In this document: positions 1 to 9,937 of the stretch, in pieces | Layout of the letters: every line of letters starts with the position of its first letter | Position numbering within the stretch: position 1 is the stretch's first letter | Assembly (NCBI GenBank): GCA_031262165.1 | Contig: JAISIF010000129.1 | Location: forward strand, 1 to 57,493 | Length of the DNA: 57,493 nt | Origin: Myxococcales bacterium | Lineage (GTDB): Bacteria > Myxococcota > Myxococcia > Myxococcales > UBA5297 | Reading direction: 5' to 3' | Position numbers and translations under genes: made by a program | Notes under the pieces: generated by a model | What the model saw: the letters and a program-made list of their open reading frames with translations, nothing else | The model's database searches: none | What the model was told of the DNA's origin: nothing

Positions 1-533
1 TTGATTGGAAGTAAATGCGCAATGCGATTCCACTCTCGTTCGCTCAATTCGTGTCGGTGCATTTGCTCCTTCTTTCAGCCCTCTTAGGCTTCTTCAAGGG
101 TTTTCAAACAGGGCCTAGACCTCGAAAACAAAACGTCTCCAGAACAACGACCTTCGATAGTGTTGTCTTTCATAAGAGCACCCTTGAGGAGAAAGGCTTC
201 GGTGATAGCGAGTTTGGTCGAGACGAATGGCTTTTCTCTAGCCAGTTATGAGCGAGATGAGCTGTCGTCGACAGGTCAAAGCGCTATTTCGAAGCCGAGG
301 GCGTTTCACATATCGATGGAATGAACGCAACGCAAAATTGAGGCTATAGGACTTATGTCTACATGATCTTACCGATGATTGATGGACCTTCAGAATTTTT
401 CTCCAGACAATGATCGCACAGAAAAAATATAAAAGTCCCAAATAGGTTTTTTTCTTTTTCTCAAACCGGACCAACAGTTTTCTGAATCGATTGATCCACG
501 AATGAATCTCCTCGACGCTCCATCTACGCGCCT

Positions 534-688
534 GAGGCTTATCCCTCGATGAGGACCGAGCAACGCGAAGGATGGGGCAAGCCAGAAGAGGTGGGAGTTT
601 CCAGATGGAAGTGAAGAGCGAAGCAACGAAGGCTAGCCTTTCACGGACGAGCGGGGCGACGGGATAATCGAGGGATAAGTCCTAAGGG
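534..688 (-). repeat. MITE-like element A, copy 1
   Basis: gaggcttatccctcgatgagg...gagggataagtcctaag; interior (cgaagcaacgaagg, tttcacggacgagc) is the reverse complement of the four other copies. Confidence 0.8.
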
Positions 689-1076
689 CTTAAGGAAGGA
701 AACGTCGCTGTGCGTCTAGATGGACGGCAGGCATCTGGTTTCGACGCACTTGTCTGGCAAGTTTGCAGGCGAGCAGACGATAGGTGGTGGATTTCCCCTC
801 TCACGCACTCTCCTCTTTCCACGACCGACATCTACTGCCACCAAGATTCTTCCGACAAAACACGACTCTCGATTTCCCCGCACCTGCCTTTGTTTGTCTC
901 GAAGAATGCGCCCGGCTGACGACGTCTCTATCAAGCTTTTTTAGAACTCGACCGCCCTGGAATACCTTTGGGCCGTGTTGACAACGCTTTTGTCTTGTCG
1001 CTAAAAGCCCGCCCCGTTTTTTTGTCCCCAGGTTGTCCTTTCCCTCCCCAAAAGCTTTCTCGTCAGGAGTTTCCCA

Positions 1077-1655
1077 ATGCACACGACCGCTCGCCTGCTG
1101 GGCCTCTTCGCTCTCCTCTCCCTGGCCGCCTGTGCCTCTCACTCTGCCTATGGTCCCGCGGGCGATGATCGCCTCGATGAGGATTCATCTGGACGCAAGG
1201 CGCCTCAGGCGCTCGATGCCAACGCGATGATGAGCCTGAACTGTAAGGAACAGGAAAAGGCCGTGCAGGCCGCGAACACTGAGACCGATGAGCGCAAGAA
1301 GCTCATCACGCTGGGCAAGGCCTATGAGGCGGCCAAGGCCACCTTCACACAGCTCGACGAAGCATCCTCCAGCCAGACCGACCTGCTCTACGGCAAAGAA
1401 GGCGATCAGATTAAGGCGAACCTCGAAGGCTGCCGGGAGGCCTCGGCGTCGGCCTACAGCGCGTTCGACGGTTTCGTCCGCGAGCTCGTCGACATGCCTG
1501 TCGTCCAGGAGATGCAGGACAGGAAGATGATCAACGTCGCCCGCGTCGAATTCGCGACGCTGCGCACGGCCATCGACAAGCTGGGTGCGACAGACAGAGA
1601 AGTGCTGCTCAACAAGCTCGCCGCGGTCGAGCCCTCCCTCGGTCAAGCGATCTGA
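1077..1655 (+). CDS. Small lipoprotein of unknown function
   Basis: ORF with lipobox signal peptide MHTTARLLGLFALLSLAACAS; followed by an intrinsic terminator. Confidence 0.75.
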   Translation: MHTTARLLGLFALLSLAACASHSAYGPAGDDRLDEDSSGRKAPQALDANAMMSLNCKEQEKAVQAANTETDERKKLITLGKAYEAAKATFTQLDEASSSQTDLLYGKEGDQIKANLEGCREASASAYSAFDGFVRELVDMPVVQEMQDRKMINVARVEFATLRTAIDKLGATDREVLLNKLAAVEPSLGQAI

Positions 1656-1683
1656 ACCTCGCGCGGCAGTAGCCAGATTTTCC

Positions 1684-1723
1684 CAGAGCGCCGATCCCGA
1701 TGGGTTTCGGCGCTCTTTTTCTT
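1684..1723 (+). terminator. Rho-independent terminator
   Basis: agagcgccga-loop-tcggcgctct followed by ttttt. Confidence 0.7.
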
Positions 1724-1871
1724 TGCCTCGCCCAGCGCCTCTCCGCCTGCCAGCGCCTCGCCTTGCCACTGAATAAAAAAAGGACTCTGCCGTTTGAGGC
1801 GCGACTTTGCCTCCCATCCTCAAAACAGGCTGTCGCCAGAGCCCTGGCCCTTCTCGAAAGATCTCTCAACG

Positions 1872-3503
1872 ATGAACGCCTCTTCCGCCGCCTGCCGCCT
1901 CGCTGGACTCCTGGCCATCTTCACCCTCACAGGCCTCGCTGCGGCGCCGGGCCTTGCCCACGCCGATGGAACCGCGTGCAGCATCCAGCAGGTCGAGGGC
2001 ACCTGCGGCGCTGGCGAGGGGATACTGGAGGAGCAGGCGCCGACTCTCTCCGACGCCCAGGTCTCCTTCACCACCACGCGCTCGACATCCGCTGCAGCGG
2101 CAGCGCCAGCGACAAAGCCTGTCACCCTCCAGCTCTTCTACGCCTACGACTGCCCGCACTGCCACGAGGCCATGGCGTGGCTCCCCGAACTTCAAAAGAC
2201 CTACCCCAACCTCAAAGTCGAGATGTTCGAGGTCAAGCGCGAGGAGAAGAACCGTGGCCTGTTCGAGGCGCGCGCCAAGGAGATGGGCACCGTCGTCCGC
2301 GGCTATCCAACGTTCTTCATCGGAGAGGAGACAATCGTCGGCTTCAATCAGAGCACGACCGGCGAAGAGCTCACTCGCCTGGTGAAGTCTCTGTCCGAGC
2401 CCTCGCCCGTGCCAGCAAAGCTAGCGCCTCGAGCGCGCCAGCCCGTCACGATGAAGATGTTTTACGATGCGAGTGGCTGCGTCCATTGCACAGGTGCCCT
2501 GCAGTGGCTGCCCGAGCTCGAAGCCGCTTATCCCAACCTCAGCATCGAGAAGATCGCGGTGAACGATGCCCCGGCCAACCGCGCCCTCTTTGTCGAGACG
2601 GCCAAGAAGTTTGGCACCGAGCCGCAGGGCCTGCCCGCCTTCTTCGTCGGCGACGACGTGTTCTACGGCTTCTACAAGGACAAGACGTGCGCGAGCCTCA
2701 TCGACAAGGTGCGCGAGCTGTCGGGCATCAGCGAAGACAAAGACTGCGCCGATGCGCGCGAAATCTCTGTGCCCTTCCTCGGCTCCATCCGCACCGACCG
2801 CGTCTCACTCGGCCAGCTCACCCTGGTGCTGGGGCTTCTCGACAGTCTGAACCCGTGCGCCATCTGGGTGCTCACCTTCCTGTTGAGCCTGCTCGCCCAC
2901 ACCCGCAACCGTCGCAAAATCCTCATGGTGGGCGGCACCTTCATCGTCATGTCGGGCCTGGTCTATTTTGCATTCATGGCGGCGTGGCTGAGCCTGTTCC
3001 ACGTGATTGGGATGCACACGGCTATCACCTTCGTTTTGGCTGGCGTGGCCATCGTCATGGGCCTCATCAACCTGAAGGAGCTCTTCTTCTTCAAGAAGGG
3101 CGTCTCACTGATGATCCCCGACAGCGCCAAGCCCAAGATCGCCTCGCGCGCCCGCAAGATTCTCCAGGAGCAGAACATGGTGCTGGCCTTCGTCGGCACG
3201 GCACTGCTCGCGGGGTTTGCCAACATCGTGGAGCTCGGCTGCACCGTTGGCCTGCCTGCCATCTTCACCAAGGTCCTCACCTCGCGTGGCATCGGCACTG
3301 GGACGCAGCTGGCCTACATGGCGCTCTACAACGTCTATTACGTGATTCCGCTGGCCATCATTGTCGGCATCTTCGTCTGGACCATGGGCCACTTCCGGGT
3401 GACGGAGCGCACCGGCAAGGTCCTCAAGCTCATCAGCGGCGTGGTCATGCTGGCGCTCGGCCTCATCATGCTCGTGAAGCCAGAACTGCTCGTTCTGAGC
3501 TGA
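1872..3503 (+). CDS. Exported protein with two thioredoxin/glutaredoxin-like domains (CPHC, CVHC) fused to a CcdA/DsbD-like membrane domain
   Basis: Signal peptide MNASSAACRLAGLLAIFTL; YAYDCPHCHEAM and YDASGCVHCTGAL; multi-TM C-terminus with NPCAIWVLTF and ELGCTVGLPAIF. Confidence 0.8.
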   Translation: MNASSAACRLAGLLAIFTLTGLAAAPGLAHADGTACSIQQVEGTCGAGEGILEEQAPTLSDAQVSFTTTRSTSAAAAAPATKPVTLQLFYAYDCPHCHEAMAWLPELQKTYPNLKVEMFEVKREEKNRGLFEARAKEMGTVVRGYPTFFIGEETIVGFNQSTTGEELTRLVKSLSEPSPVPAKLAPRARQPVTMKMFYDASGCVHCTGALQWLPELEAAYPNLSIEKIAVNDAPANRALFVETAKKFGTEPQGLPAFFVGDDVFYGFYKDKTCASLIDKVRELSGISEDKDCADAREISVPFLGSIRTDRVSLGQLTLVLGLLDSLNPCAIWVLTFLLSLLAHTRNRRKILMVGGTFIVMSGLVYFAFMAAWLSLFHVIGMHTAITFVLAGVAIVMGLINLKELFFFKKGVSLMIPDSAKPKIASRARKILQEQNMVLAFVGTALLAGFANIVELGCTVGLPAIFTKVLTSRGIGTGTQLAYMALYNVYYVIPLAIIVGIFVWTMGHFRVTERTGKVLKLISGVVMLALGLIMLVKPELLVLS

Positions 3504-3650
3504 CGCGAAACACGCCAAATCCACCTCCTCATCAAAGGGGAGGTGTTCCTCTAAACCCTCGCTCGTGGAGCCACGCCCTCTGGCCCTTTCAAAGGCAGAT
3601 GGGGAACGCCGCGCCCGTAGGTGAGGTTCGAAACACAGGTCATCACAGCC

Positions 3651-4676
3651 ATGCGCACGCTCTCAGGAATCCAGCCCTCGGGCGCCCTACACCTGGGCAA
3701 CTACTTCGGCGCTTTGCGCCAATTCGTCGAGCTCCAGAAGGAAGAGGGCGAGGCGCTCTACTTCATCGCCAACCTCCACGCGCTGACCACGACGCGCGAC
3801 GGCGAGGCGCTCTCTCGCAACACTGCTGCCATCGCGCTCGACTTCCTCGCGCTCGGGCTCGATCCACAGAAGTCCATCCTGTTCCGTCAGTCGGATGTGC
3901 CGTTCCACGCCGAGCTGCATTGGCTTCTCGGAACAGTGACGCCCCTGGCGCTGCTCGAGCGTGGCCACAGCTACAAGGACAAGCTCGCGCGCGGGTTTGG
4001 CGCGGACGTGGGGCTGTTCACCTACCCGGTGCTGATGGCCGCGGACATCCTGCTCTACCGCACCGATCGCGTGCCAGTGGGCAAGGACCAGAAGCAGCAT
4101 CTCGAGATTGCGCGCGATATCGCGACCAAGTTCAACCTGACCTACGTGCCTGGCTACGATCCGCAGGACCCCGAGGGCCGCGAGAACAAAAAGCATACGA
4201 AGGGCATCCTCAAGCTGCCAGAGCCGTTCATCCTCGACTCGACGGCCGTGGTGCCTGGGACCGACGGCCAGAAGATGTCGAAGAGTTATGGCAACGCCAT
4301 CGACCTGTTCGGGACCGACAAGGAGCTCAAGAAGCAGATCATGGGCATCGTCACAGACTCGACACCCGTCGAGGCGCCCAAGGATCCCGACGCGAGCAAC
4401 CTGTTTTTGCTGCTCAAGCTCTTCCTCTCGCCCTCGGAAATCGACGTGCTCGCGCAGAGCTTTCGCCAGGGCGGGACAGGCTATGGCGCCTACAAAAAGC
4501 AGCTGCTCGATGCGTTTCACGCGGCGTTCGATCCTGCCCGCGCCCGGCGTCTCGAACTCCAGAAGGACATGGGGGAGATCGAGGCCATTCTCCAGGACGG
4601 TGCCCAGCGCGCCGAGGCCATTGCGCGGCCTGTCATCGAAGAGGTGCGCCGTGCCGTGGGCGTGACCGGGAGGTAG
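3651..4676 (+). CDS. trpS: Tryptophan--tRNA ligase
   Basis: MRTLSGIQPSGALHLGNYFGALRQFV, DGQKMSKSYGNAIDLF class I aaRS motifs. Confidence 0.95.
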   Translation: MRTLSGIQPSGALHLGNYFGALRQFVELQKEEGEALYFIANLHALTTTRDGEALSRNTAAIALDFLALGLDPQKSILFRQSDVPFHAELHWLLGTVTPLALLERGHSYKDKLARGFGADVGLFTYPVLMAADILLYRTDRVPVGKDQKQHLEIARDIATKFNLTYVPGYDPQDPEGRENKKHTKGILKLPEPFILDSTAVVPGTDGQKMSKSYGNAIDLFGTDKELKKQIMGIVTDSTPVEAPKDPDASNLFLLLKLFLSPSEIDVLAQSFRQGGTGYGAYKKQLLDAFHAAFDPARARRLELQKDMGEIEAILQDGAQRAEAIARPVIEEVRRAVGVTGR

Positions 4677-4839
4677 GCGCGGAGATCGAACGATCATCGA
4701 CGGGCGTTTTTCGCAGAGCCCCCTCCATGGCGTGGCCTGGCGATGGATGATCGACCCGAACGCAACGTTGGGCAGGCACAGGCGCCTGCCCCTTGAAAAG
4801 CAATCGCTCCCTGTTCCCTGCCCCAAGGTCTCCTCTTCC

Positions 4840-5724
4840 ATGCGCATCGCCGACCGACTCGCCGACCCAGCGCCGTGTTTCTCCTTCGAGTTCTTTCCCC
4901 CGAAGACCGAGCTCGGGCGCGCCCACCTGGACGCGGCGCTGCGCGATTTGGAGAGCCTCTCGCCCGGCTTCATCTCGATCACCTGTGGGGCCAGCGGCAG
5001 CGCGCGCGCGCCCTCCATCGACCTGGCCATCGAGCTCCAGACAGCGCGCCAGGTCGAGGTCATGGCGCACCTGACCTGCCAGGGACAGTCGCGCGCACGA
5101 CTCTTCGAAGAACTGACGCGGCTGCGTTCGAGCGGCATCGAAAACGTCTTTGCCCTGCGCGGCGACCCCACTGATGGCGCCTGCGCCGATGAGTCGAGCC
5201 CGCGTTCGGCCAGGGACTTCACGCGCTTCATCCGCGAGCGCGGCTTCGACTTCTGCCTGGGCGGCGCGGCCTACCCCGAGGTCCACCCGAGGGCCCTCTC
5301 GAGACGAGCCGACCTCGACGATCTGAAGCGCAAGGTGGACGCGGGCGTCAGTTTCCTCATCACGCAGCTCTTCTTCGACAACGCGCACTACTTCGACTTC
5401 GTGGAACGCACCCAAAAGGCCGGGATCACCGTCCCCATCGTCCCGGGCATCTTCCCGATCACGAGCTTCGATCAGATCGAGCGCTTCACGCGCCTGTGCG
5501 GCGCCACGCTGCCCGGGCGCTTGCGCCTCGAGCTCGAACGCCACCAGGCGGATTCCGAGGCCGTGCTCCAGCTCGGCGTTGCCCACGCCACGCTCCAGTG
5601 CCTCGACCTGATGAACCAGGGCGTGCGCCACCTGCACTTCTTCACGCTCAACAAGTCGCCCGCGACCCGCCTTCTCGTGATGGCGCTCAACGCCTTTCGA
5701 GCCGAGCGCCCGCCCTCGACATAG
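4840..5724 (+). CDS. metF: Methylenetetrahydrofolate reductase
   Basis: CFSFEFFPPKTELGRAHLD, VMAHLTCQGQSRARLFEEL, ALRGDPTDG, FLITQLFFDNAHYFDFV. Confidence 0.93.
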   Translation: MRIADRLADPAPCFSFEFFPPKTELGRAHLDAALRDLESLSPGFISITCGASGSARAPSIDLAIELQTARQVEVMAHLTCQGQSRARLFEELTRLRSSGIENVFALRGDPTDGACADESSPRSARDFTRFIRERGFDFCLGGAAYPEVHPRALSRRADLDDLKRKVDAGVSFLITQLFFDNAHYFDFVERTQKAGITVPIVPGIFPITSFDQIERFTRLCGATLPGRLRLELERHQADSEAVLQLGVAHATLQCLDLMNQGVRHLHFFTLNKSPATRLLVMALNAFRAERPPST

Positions 5725-5880
5725 GACTTAGGACTTCTCCCTCAATTATCCCGTCGCCAAAGCTCGTCCGTGAAACGCCAGCCCTCGTTGCTTCGCGCTT
5801 CACTTCCGTCTGGAAGCTCGCGCCTCGTCTGGCATTCCCCGTCCTTCGCGGTGCACAGGTCCTCATCGAGAGATAAGTCC
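5722..5880 (+). repeat. MITE-like element A, copy 2
   Basis: ggacttaggacttctccctcaattatcccgtcgcc...ctcatcgagagataagtcc; abuts the metF stop codon. Confidence 0.85.
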
Positions 5881-5928
5881 ATAAAACCACCGCCCCGGCC
5901 TTCCAGAGCCACCTCAAAGGAGCCCCGC

Positions 5929-8900
5929 TTGGACTCACTTGCCCTCGCCCTTCGACGCGGACTCATCGCTGGCCTTCTCGCCCTCACCTTTCCCTTGGCG
6001 CTCGACGCTGCCGAGCTCACGGGCAAGCGCGTCAAGCCCCAGCGCGGTGCGCCCACGATGGCCCGCGACACGCTGCCGACTCAGCCCAGCGATCCATTCT
6101 CCCAAGAGCTCGCGCGCCTGACACAGGAGGCGATCGCGGTCGAGGACCAGCCCGAGGCCAGCCTCCCGCTCCTGCGCGCCTTCGAGCTGCGCGAGCGCCT
6201 GCCCAGCCTCGCGCCGCTCGCTCAACTCTATCAGCGCTTCTCCACCGCGAGCCGCGTCGATCCGCGCGTCCGAGAGCTGGCCGCCTGGCACCTGGCCCAG
6301 ATCGAGCGCCAACGCGGCCGCCTCAGCCGAAGCGACGAGGCGCTCCAGCGGCTCGGCTTCGTCACGGACTTCCTCGTCATCGGCCCGTTCGACAACGAGG
6401 GCAAAGGCGGCTGCGACAAGAGCCTGGCGCCCGAGACCGAGATCGATCTGGGCGCCGAATACCTGGGCAAGGTCAGGCCCGTGCGCTGGCGCCGCCTGCC
6501 TGCTGGCAAGCCCGCGCTCGGCCAGATCGCCCTGAACCGCCTGTTCACGCCGGACCAGGAGATCGTCAGCTACGCCTTTACCGAGGTCGACGCCGAGAGC
6601 GACCAGTCCGTGCTCCTGTCGTTGAGCACCTCGGGCGCGAGCGCGCTCTTCATCGATGGCCAGCGCGTGTTCGAGGACGCGGGCTACCACCCGCAGGGCG
6701 TAGAGCAGGCGCGCCTGCAGGTGGCGCTGCCCAAGGGCCGACACCAGTTCCTGCTCAAGCTCTGTCAGGCCACGAGCGGCCAGCACGGCTTCTCGATGCG
6801 CCTGCGGCAACCCAATGGCCGCCCCCTCCAAAACGTGCGCGTCACGCTGCCCGAGGACGGCGCGCGCCTCTCGCTGCCGTCCTCTGCCCCCGCACCGAAG
6901 AAGGGAAGGGCCGCCGCGCAGCCAACGGTCAAAGTCGAGCGACTCGACACGCTCGCCGATACGCTGCGTCTGAAGGCCGAGAGGTCGCCCCGCGATCCCA
7001 AGACGCTGGCCAACCACGCCGAGCTCGCCAAGGCGTTTCACCCAGACGACGAGACGGCCCGGACAGCCGTCGTCCAGAGCGCCCGCGCCGCCGCGCTCGC
7101 GCCGAGCGATCCGGAGATCCTCTGGCTCGCCGCGCGCCTGGCCGACGACTGGAACGAGGAGCGCGGCCTGCTCGATGAGCTCCTGAAGCTCGATCCTGGT
7201 CATGCCCGCGCCACGGAACGGCTCGCCGCGCGCCTGGCCAAGCACGGCCAGCCACGCCGGGCGCTCGATCTCATCGACGCCGCGCTCGCCCAGAATGGGG
7301 GTGACTTTGCCTTGAGCCTCCAGAAGGCCATGCTGCTCTCCTCGGCCTTCGACCTGAGCGCCGACGCCGATCGCCGCGTCGAGACCACGTTCGAGCAATG
7401 GCGCGATCGGCCCGAGGTCATCCTCCATCTGGCGTTGCTCCGGCAGTCCCAGTCCAATCCACGAGAGGCGCTCGCGCTCCTGCGGACTTACCTGTCGCTG
7501 AAACACGCGGATCTGGGCGCGCGGCGCCAGCTTGCCGCCATCCTGGGAGACCTCGGCGACCTGGACGCCGCCCTCGACGAGCGCCACAAGATCCTCGCGC
7601 TCGATCCCTGGAACAGCGCGGACTGGCTCAGACTCGGCGAGCTCGCGGCTGCCAATGGCCGCTCGGAGGAGGCGCTCGGCGCCTTGGAACGCGCGCGAGC
7701 GATCGGTCCAGACGACCCCCAGATCCACGAGCGCGCTGGCCACGCGTTGGCCTCGATGGGGCGCACGAAGGAGGCGATCGCGGCCCTCGAAAGCGCCCTC
7801 GCGCTCAGGCCGCAGAACGCGCGGCTCAAGGAGGCGCTGAACGCCCTGAAGGGCGGCCAGAAGAGCTTTGGTGAGGCGTTGGCGCAGGACGTCACCAAGC
7901 TCATCGCCCAGTTTCCACCGCGCCCGGGCCAGGACGGCGCGGTGCTCGCGCAGCTCACCGCGATTCAGGTCCACCCGAGCGGCCTGGCCTCGCGCTTCCA
8001 CCAAGTCGTGGCCCGCGCCCAGACGCCGCGCGGCGTCGAGGCGCTGCGCCAGCACTGGGTGACCTACGCGGACGATCGCCAGGAGATCAAAATCCTCACG
8101 GCGCGCATCCACCGGCCCGATGGCTCCGTGCTCGAGTCGTTCAACCAGCAGGAGCGCTCGCTGTCCGACCCCTCGACACGCCTCTACTACGACGCCCGCG
8201 CCCGCCTCATCCGCTTCCCTGCGCTCGCGCCCGGCGACGTGCTGGAGCTCGCCTACCGGCTCGACGACACGGCCAGCGACAACATGCTCTCCGACTACTT
8301 CGGCGACGTGCGGCCCATCCAGGGCGAGCTCGTCAAGGAGCGCTTCGACGTCGTCATCCAAATGCCGCAAGGCCGAAAGCTCCACGCCAACACGCCCTCG
8401 ACGCCGATCGAGAGAACAGAAGAGTCTCTACCCGATGGCGGTCGGCTCTATCGCTTCACGGCGCGCGAGGTCCCGCGCTTCGTGCCCGAGCCAGGCATGC
8501 CCGGTGCGCAGGAGCTCATCAGCCTGCTGCACGTCTCGACCTACGAGACGTGGGACGAGATCGCCCGCTACTACGAGGGCCTGGTGCACGATCAGCTCAC
8601 GATCACCCCGACCATCCGCGAGGCGTTCGCCGACATCGTGAAGCCCCTCGCCAACCCCAAGGACGAGCTGGCCGTGATCCGCGCGGTCTATGACTTCGTC
8701 GTGAGCCGCACCCGCTACGTGGGCCTCGAATTCGGCATCCACGGCTTCAAGCCCTACCCCGTGGACAAGGTGCTCTCGCGCCGCTTCGGCGACTGCAAAG
8801 ACAAAGCGTCGCTCATGCACGCGCTGCTTCAGGTGGGCGGCATCGACTCGAAGCTCGTGCTGCTGCGCATGAAGCGGCGCGGCGCGCTCGCGCCCTATCC

Positions 8901-9723
8901 TGCGTCCTTGGCCGTCTTCGACCACGCCATCCTCTACCTCCCGAAGCACGACCTCTTCCTCGATGGGACGGCCGAGCACCACGGGACCACGGAGCTGCCG
9001 GTCCAGGACGCGGGCGCTGCCGTGCTCGTCATCGATCCGAGCAAGCCCAGCGCACTCGCGCGCATCCCCGAGCTCGGCGCCGAGCGCAACGCCTCGACCG
9101 CGCTCCATGAGATCACGCTCTCGGCCACGGGCGAGGCGCGAATCCAGGGCAGCGTCACGCAGACCGGCCAACTCGCGCCCTCGTTCCGGCGCGCCTATCT
9201 GGCAGAGGCCAAGCGCGCGCAGGACTTCGAGCGCACCTGGTCCAGGCTCTTCCCCGGCGCCTCTGTCCGCGCGCTCGACGTGGGCGATCTCACCGCGATC
9301 GAGGCGCCCGTCCGCTACACGTTCGAGCTCACGGCGCCCGGGTTCGCCAAGCGCGATGGCGATGCGCTGATCGTGCTGCCGCTCGGCCAACGCAAGAGCT
9401 ACGTCGAGACTCTGGCGCCGCTGAGCGAGCGCTCGCTGCCGCTCGAGCTGTGGCTGGCGAGCACGCGGGCGACGACCTACCGCGTCGCGCTGCCCGAGGG
9501 CTTCGTCGTGGATGGCCTGCCCTCACCCGTGGAGCTCGACACGCCGCTCGTCCACTTCGCGCGGCGCTGCGAACAGGTGGATGGCCGTGTGGAACTCGCC
9601 ATCACCTTCACCCTCAAGACCGCCCGCGTCGAGCCAGCCGACTACGCCGCGTTCCGAGAGAGCCTGGCGCGCATCGACGCCCTGCTGAGCGAGGGCATTC
9701 GGCTGAAACCGTCAGGCAATTGA
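5929..9723 (+). CDS. Exported TPR protein with DUF3857/transglutaminase-like domain
   Basis: TTG start behind AAAGGAG; TPR-like repeats; FGDCKDKASLMHALLQ transglutaminase-like motif. Confidence 0.8.
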   Translation: MDSLALALRRGLIAGLLALTFPLALDAAELTGKRVKPQRGAPTMARDTLPTQPSDPFSQELARLTQEAIAVEDQPEASLPLLRAFELRERLPSLAPLAQLYQRFSTASRVDPRVRELAAWHLAQIERQRGRLSRSDEALQRLGFVTDFLVIGPFDNEGKGGCDKSLAPETEIDLGAEYLGKVRPVRWRRLPAGKPALGQIALNRLFTPDQEIVSYAFTEVDAESDQSVLLSLSTSGASALFIDGQRVFEDAGYHPQGVEQARLQVALPKGRHQFLLKLCQATSGQHGFSMRLRQPNGRPLQNVRVTLPEDGARLSLPSSAPAPKKGRAAAQPTVKVERLDTLADTLRLKAERSPRDPKTLANHAELAKAFHPDDETARTAVVQSARAAALAPSDPEILWLAARLADDWNEERGLLDELLKLDPGHARATERLAARLAKHGQPRRALDLIDAALAQNGGDFALSLQKAMLLSSAFDLSADADRRVETTFEQWRDRPEVILHLALLRQSQSNPREALALLRTYLSLKHADLGARRQLAAILGDLGDLDAALDERHKILALDPWNSADWLRLGELAAANGRSEEALGALERARAIGPDDPQIHERAGHALASMGRTKEAIAALESALALRPQNARLKEALNALKGGQKSFGEALAQDVTKLIAQFPPRPGQDGAVLAQLTAIQVHPSGLASRFHQVVARAQTPRGVEALRQHWVTYADDRQEIKILTARIHRPDGSVLESFNQQERSLSDPSTRLYYDARARLIRFPALAPGDVLELAYRLDDTASDNMLSDYFGDVRPIQGELVKERFDVVIQMPQGRKLHANTPSTPIERTEESLPDGGRLYRFTAREVPRFVPEPGMPGAQELISLLHVSTYETWDEIARYYEGLVHDQLTITPTIREAFADIVKPLANPKDELAVIRAVYDFVVSRTRYVGLEFGIHGFKPYPVDKVLSRRFGDCKDKASLMHALLQVGGIDSKLVLLRMKRRGALAPYPASLAVFDHAILYLPKHDLFLDGTAEHHGTTELPVQDAGAAVLVIDPSKPSALARIPELGAERNASTALHEITLSATGEARIQGSVTQTGQLAPSFRRAYLAEAKRAQDFERTWSRLFPGASVRALDVGDLTAIEAPVRYTFELTAPGFAKRDGDALIVLPLGQRKSYVETLAPLSERSLPLELWLASTRATTYRVALPEGFVVDGLPSPVELDTPLVHFARRCEQVDGRVELAITFTLKTARVEPADYAAFRESLARIDALLSEGIRLKPSGN

Positions 9724-9937
9724 ATTCTCACCGCCCTCTGCCCCTGCGGACCACCTCCCACCCAGCGAGGGGGATGTCGGCAAAGAGGACAGGAGGAGAG
9801 CGCCCCGAATTTGTCCGCCCTGTCGATGGACGGCCCATGCCGGAAGAAAAATGGAGCGCAGCGCCAACGCCGTCTCCTCTCGTGACTTCCGACGACCAAC
9901 AGATCCAGATCACTCACTTCGTATCGAGGGCTCCGCC

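Noticed and set aside
1-530. Small ORFs in the AT-rich left edge
   Set aside because: Short, overlapping on both strands, no RBS or recognisable domains.
1700-4750. 1016-aa plus-strand ORF overlapping the redox protein and trpS
   Set aside because: Arg/Pro/His-rich shadow frame of two well-supported genes; no family motifs.
5935-8385. 816-aa minus-strand ORF opposite the TPR/transglutaminase-like gene
   Set aside because: Antisense shadow ORF caused by high GC; the plus strand carries clear motifs and an RBS.
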